Shown piece by piece: positions 7,806 through 8,580 of a DNA stretch of 8,580 nt; positions within the stretch are counted from its first letter, which is position 1, and the number at the start of each line of letters is the position of its first letter. The translations under genes were made by a program, and so were the position numbers. The DNA comes from Chloroflexota bacterium (GTDB taxonomy: Bacteria; Chloroflexota; Dehalococcoidia; UBA1151; UBA1328). The stretch covers positions 1 through 8,580 of the forward strand of contig NYZY01000080.1 in NCBI GenBank assembly GCA_002687335.1, read 5' to 3'. A model generated the notes under the pieces. It had not been told where the DNA came from and did not search any database. It saw only the letters and a program-made list of their open reading frames with translations.

Positions 7806-8132
7806 TCAACTTGATAATCTCATCTGACCTTCTCGTAGTTTGACGATTTCGACTGTCAAATCGGTCACATGATCTTCAAGTCTGTTTATTCGATTCAAAA
7901 GTTTGGACATTACTTCTATCCCTGCAAGATTCAAGCCAAACTCTTCTTTCCATCGCAATATATTTTTAATCACCTCAACATCCCGATTCGAATAAAGGCG
8001 CGTGCCCCCGCGTGAACGTTGCGGGACCACCAACTCCCACCGTTCATAATTCCGAAGAGTTTGCTGATGCACTCCACACATCTGTGCAACAATTCCGATA
8101 GCGAAGACCGGATCATTATGATCCATATTCAT
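7806..8132 (-). CDS. hspR: HspR-type heat-shock repressor, MerR superfamily
   Basis: This 108-aa cytoplasmic DNA-binding protein has a winged-helix MerR head at about 10-70. The helix-turn-helix contains the HspR-like signature [17 protein letters not shown] (21-37). The wing is [16 protein letters not shown] (40-55), and LNLAGIEVM (67-75) precedes a C-terminal coiled coil (about 76-100). HspR proteins repress dnaK, dnaJ and clp genes through inverted repeats, usually with DnaK as co-repressor; the family is known from Actinobacteria and some other phyla. The protein is short compared with Streptomyces HspR (about 150 aa), ending soon after the coiled coil. The start ATG overlaps the dnaJ stop as ATGA, with GGAGGAG upstream; a second in-frame ATG lies at 8126. 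Position between dnaJ and clpC implies feedback control of its own operon. No HspR operator is visible in this window. Confidence 0.92.
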   Translation of the reverse strand: MNMDHNDPVFAIGIVAQMCGVHQQTLRNYERWELVVPQRSRGGTRLYSNRDVEVIKNILRWKEEFGLNLAGIEVMSKLLNRINRLEDHVTDLTVEIVKLREGQMRLSS

Positions 8133-8580
8133 GTGAAATTATCTCCTCCAACATTATCTGCATTACCCTCACCTATCCCAGCAAATCGGTCGCCGTGAGT
8201 AATCGCACGAATATCTCGCAACTGCACGTAAAGTTGCCGTTCTTCATCAGAAAGAGATTCAGGCAAACGCACGTTTATCGTTGCATAAAGATCACCATAT
8301 TGTTCAGAGTCTCTTTTTGGAAGACCCTTGCCTTTTATCTTGAAGGAGCGACCGTTTTGAGTACCCGTCGGAATCTGCAAAGCAACACGGCCAGTAATGG
8401 TCGGCACCTCAACTTCACAACCCAATACCGCGTCCAATAGATTTACTGCAATATCGATTAAAAGGTTTGCACCTTTTCGGCTAAATCGACTGTCCGATCG
8501 AACATTAACAGTCAAGATCACTTCAGTATCGTTATCTGGTCGCAGCCTTATTTTCCGCCCATGCAGTACACCCTTGGGGA
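8129..8580 (-). CDS. dnaJ: DnaJ/CbpA-type Hsp40 co-chaperone, C-terminal part only
   Basis: The frame is open to the window edge, so the start, J-domain, Gly/Phe region and any zinc finger are outside. 149 codons remain. They contain the end of C-terminal domain I (PKGVLHGRKIRL, then the strand before SRFSRKG) and C-terminal domain II: LLIDIAVNLLDAVLGCEVEVPT, GRVALQIPTGTQNGRSFKIKGKGLP, then YGDLYATINVRLPESLSDEERQL. These are the substrate-binding and dimerisation parts of Hsp40, which hands clients to DnaK and stimulates its ATPase. The usual GxGExGxxxGDLY stretch before the SRF segment looks shortened (RLRPDNDTEVILTVNV). The tail after the SDEERQL helix is Gly/Asp-rich. Whether this is DnaJ with zinc finger or CbpA cannot be decided. 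Overlap with hspR as ATGA indicates one transcript. Confidence 0.88.
   Translation of the reverse strand, partial: PKGVLHGRKIRLRPDNDTEVILTVNVRSDSRFSRKGANLLIDIAVNLLDAVLGCEVEVPTITGRVALQIPTGTQNGRSFKIKGKGLPKRDSEQYGDLYATINVRLPESLSDEERQLYVQLRDIRAITHGDRFAGIGEGNADNVGGDNFT
8143..8149 (-). promoter_or_regulatory. ribosome binding site for hspR
   Basis: GGAGGAG on the minus strand ends ten bases before the hspR ATG at 8132. It lies within the last codons of dnaJ. It favours the first ATG over the one at 8126. Confidence 0.6.

Noticed and set aside
7784..7809. Promoter between hspR and clpC starting at TTGATG
   Set aside because: The matching -10 position reads CCGAAT, too poor to support a call.
1..8580. 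Defence system, CRISPR, transposon, phage or tRNA genes
   Set aside because: No array-like repeats, transposase or phage motifs, terminal inverted repeats or tRNA-like cloverleaf were seen; all large frames are housekeeping or stress genes, apart from the PEP-utilising protein and VTT protein of unknown role.

Overview
The window reads as ordinary bacterial chromosome: about 98% coding, short intergenic gaps and overlapping operon genes. I see no rRNA, tRNA, CRISPR array, insertion sequence or phage gene. The organism is uncertain. An HspR-type (MerR-like) heat-shock repressor between dnaJ and a Clp ATPase, a fused ispDF, and the order VTT protein-ispDF-cysS would suit a Chloroflexota (Dehalococcoidia/SAR202-like) or another HspR-carrying lineage. 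This placement is inference from gene content only.

Layout. (1) Bases 1-1785, plus strand: the 3' two-thirds or so of a diverged PEP-synthase/PEP-utilising phosphotransferase-like gene. It retains the tail of the ATP-grasp domain, a long middle region and a C-terminal swivelling phosphohistidine domain. (2) A 45-bp convergent gap with a weak terminator. (3) Bases 5059-1831, minus strand: a three-gene operon of a VTT/DedA-like membrane protein, ispDF and cysS, with both junctions being 4-bp ATGA overlaps. (4) A 165-bp gap with a weak hairpin and a candidate sigma-70 promoter. (5) Bases 8580-5225, minus strand: a protein-quality-control operon of dnaJ (3' part only), hspR and a ClpC-type Hsp100 ATPase. 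dnaJ and hspR also overlap by ATGA, and a 70-bp leader containing a hairpin precedes the clp start.

Working together: DnaJ and the Clp unfoldase act on misfolded proteins, and HspR is the expected repressor of the group. Its operator, presumably upstream of dnaJ or a preceding dnaK/grpE, is not in view. The second operon joins two steps of the MEP isoprenoid pathway (IspD and IspF) with cysteinyl-tRNA synthesis and a membrane protein of unknown role.

I found no wholly new system. The points most worth a second look are the altered catalytic neighbourhood of the PEP-utilising protein, a Clp ATPase that looks ClpC-like although its hspR/dnaJ neighbourhood would suggest ClpB, and a perfect 9-1-9 palindrome just inside the clp reading frame.
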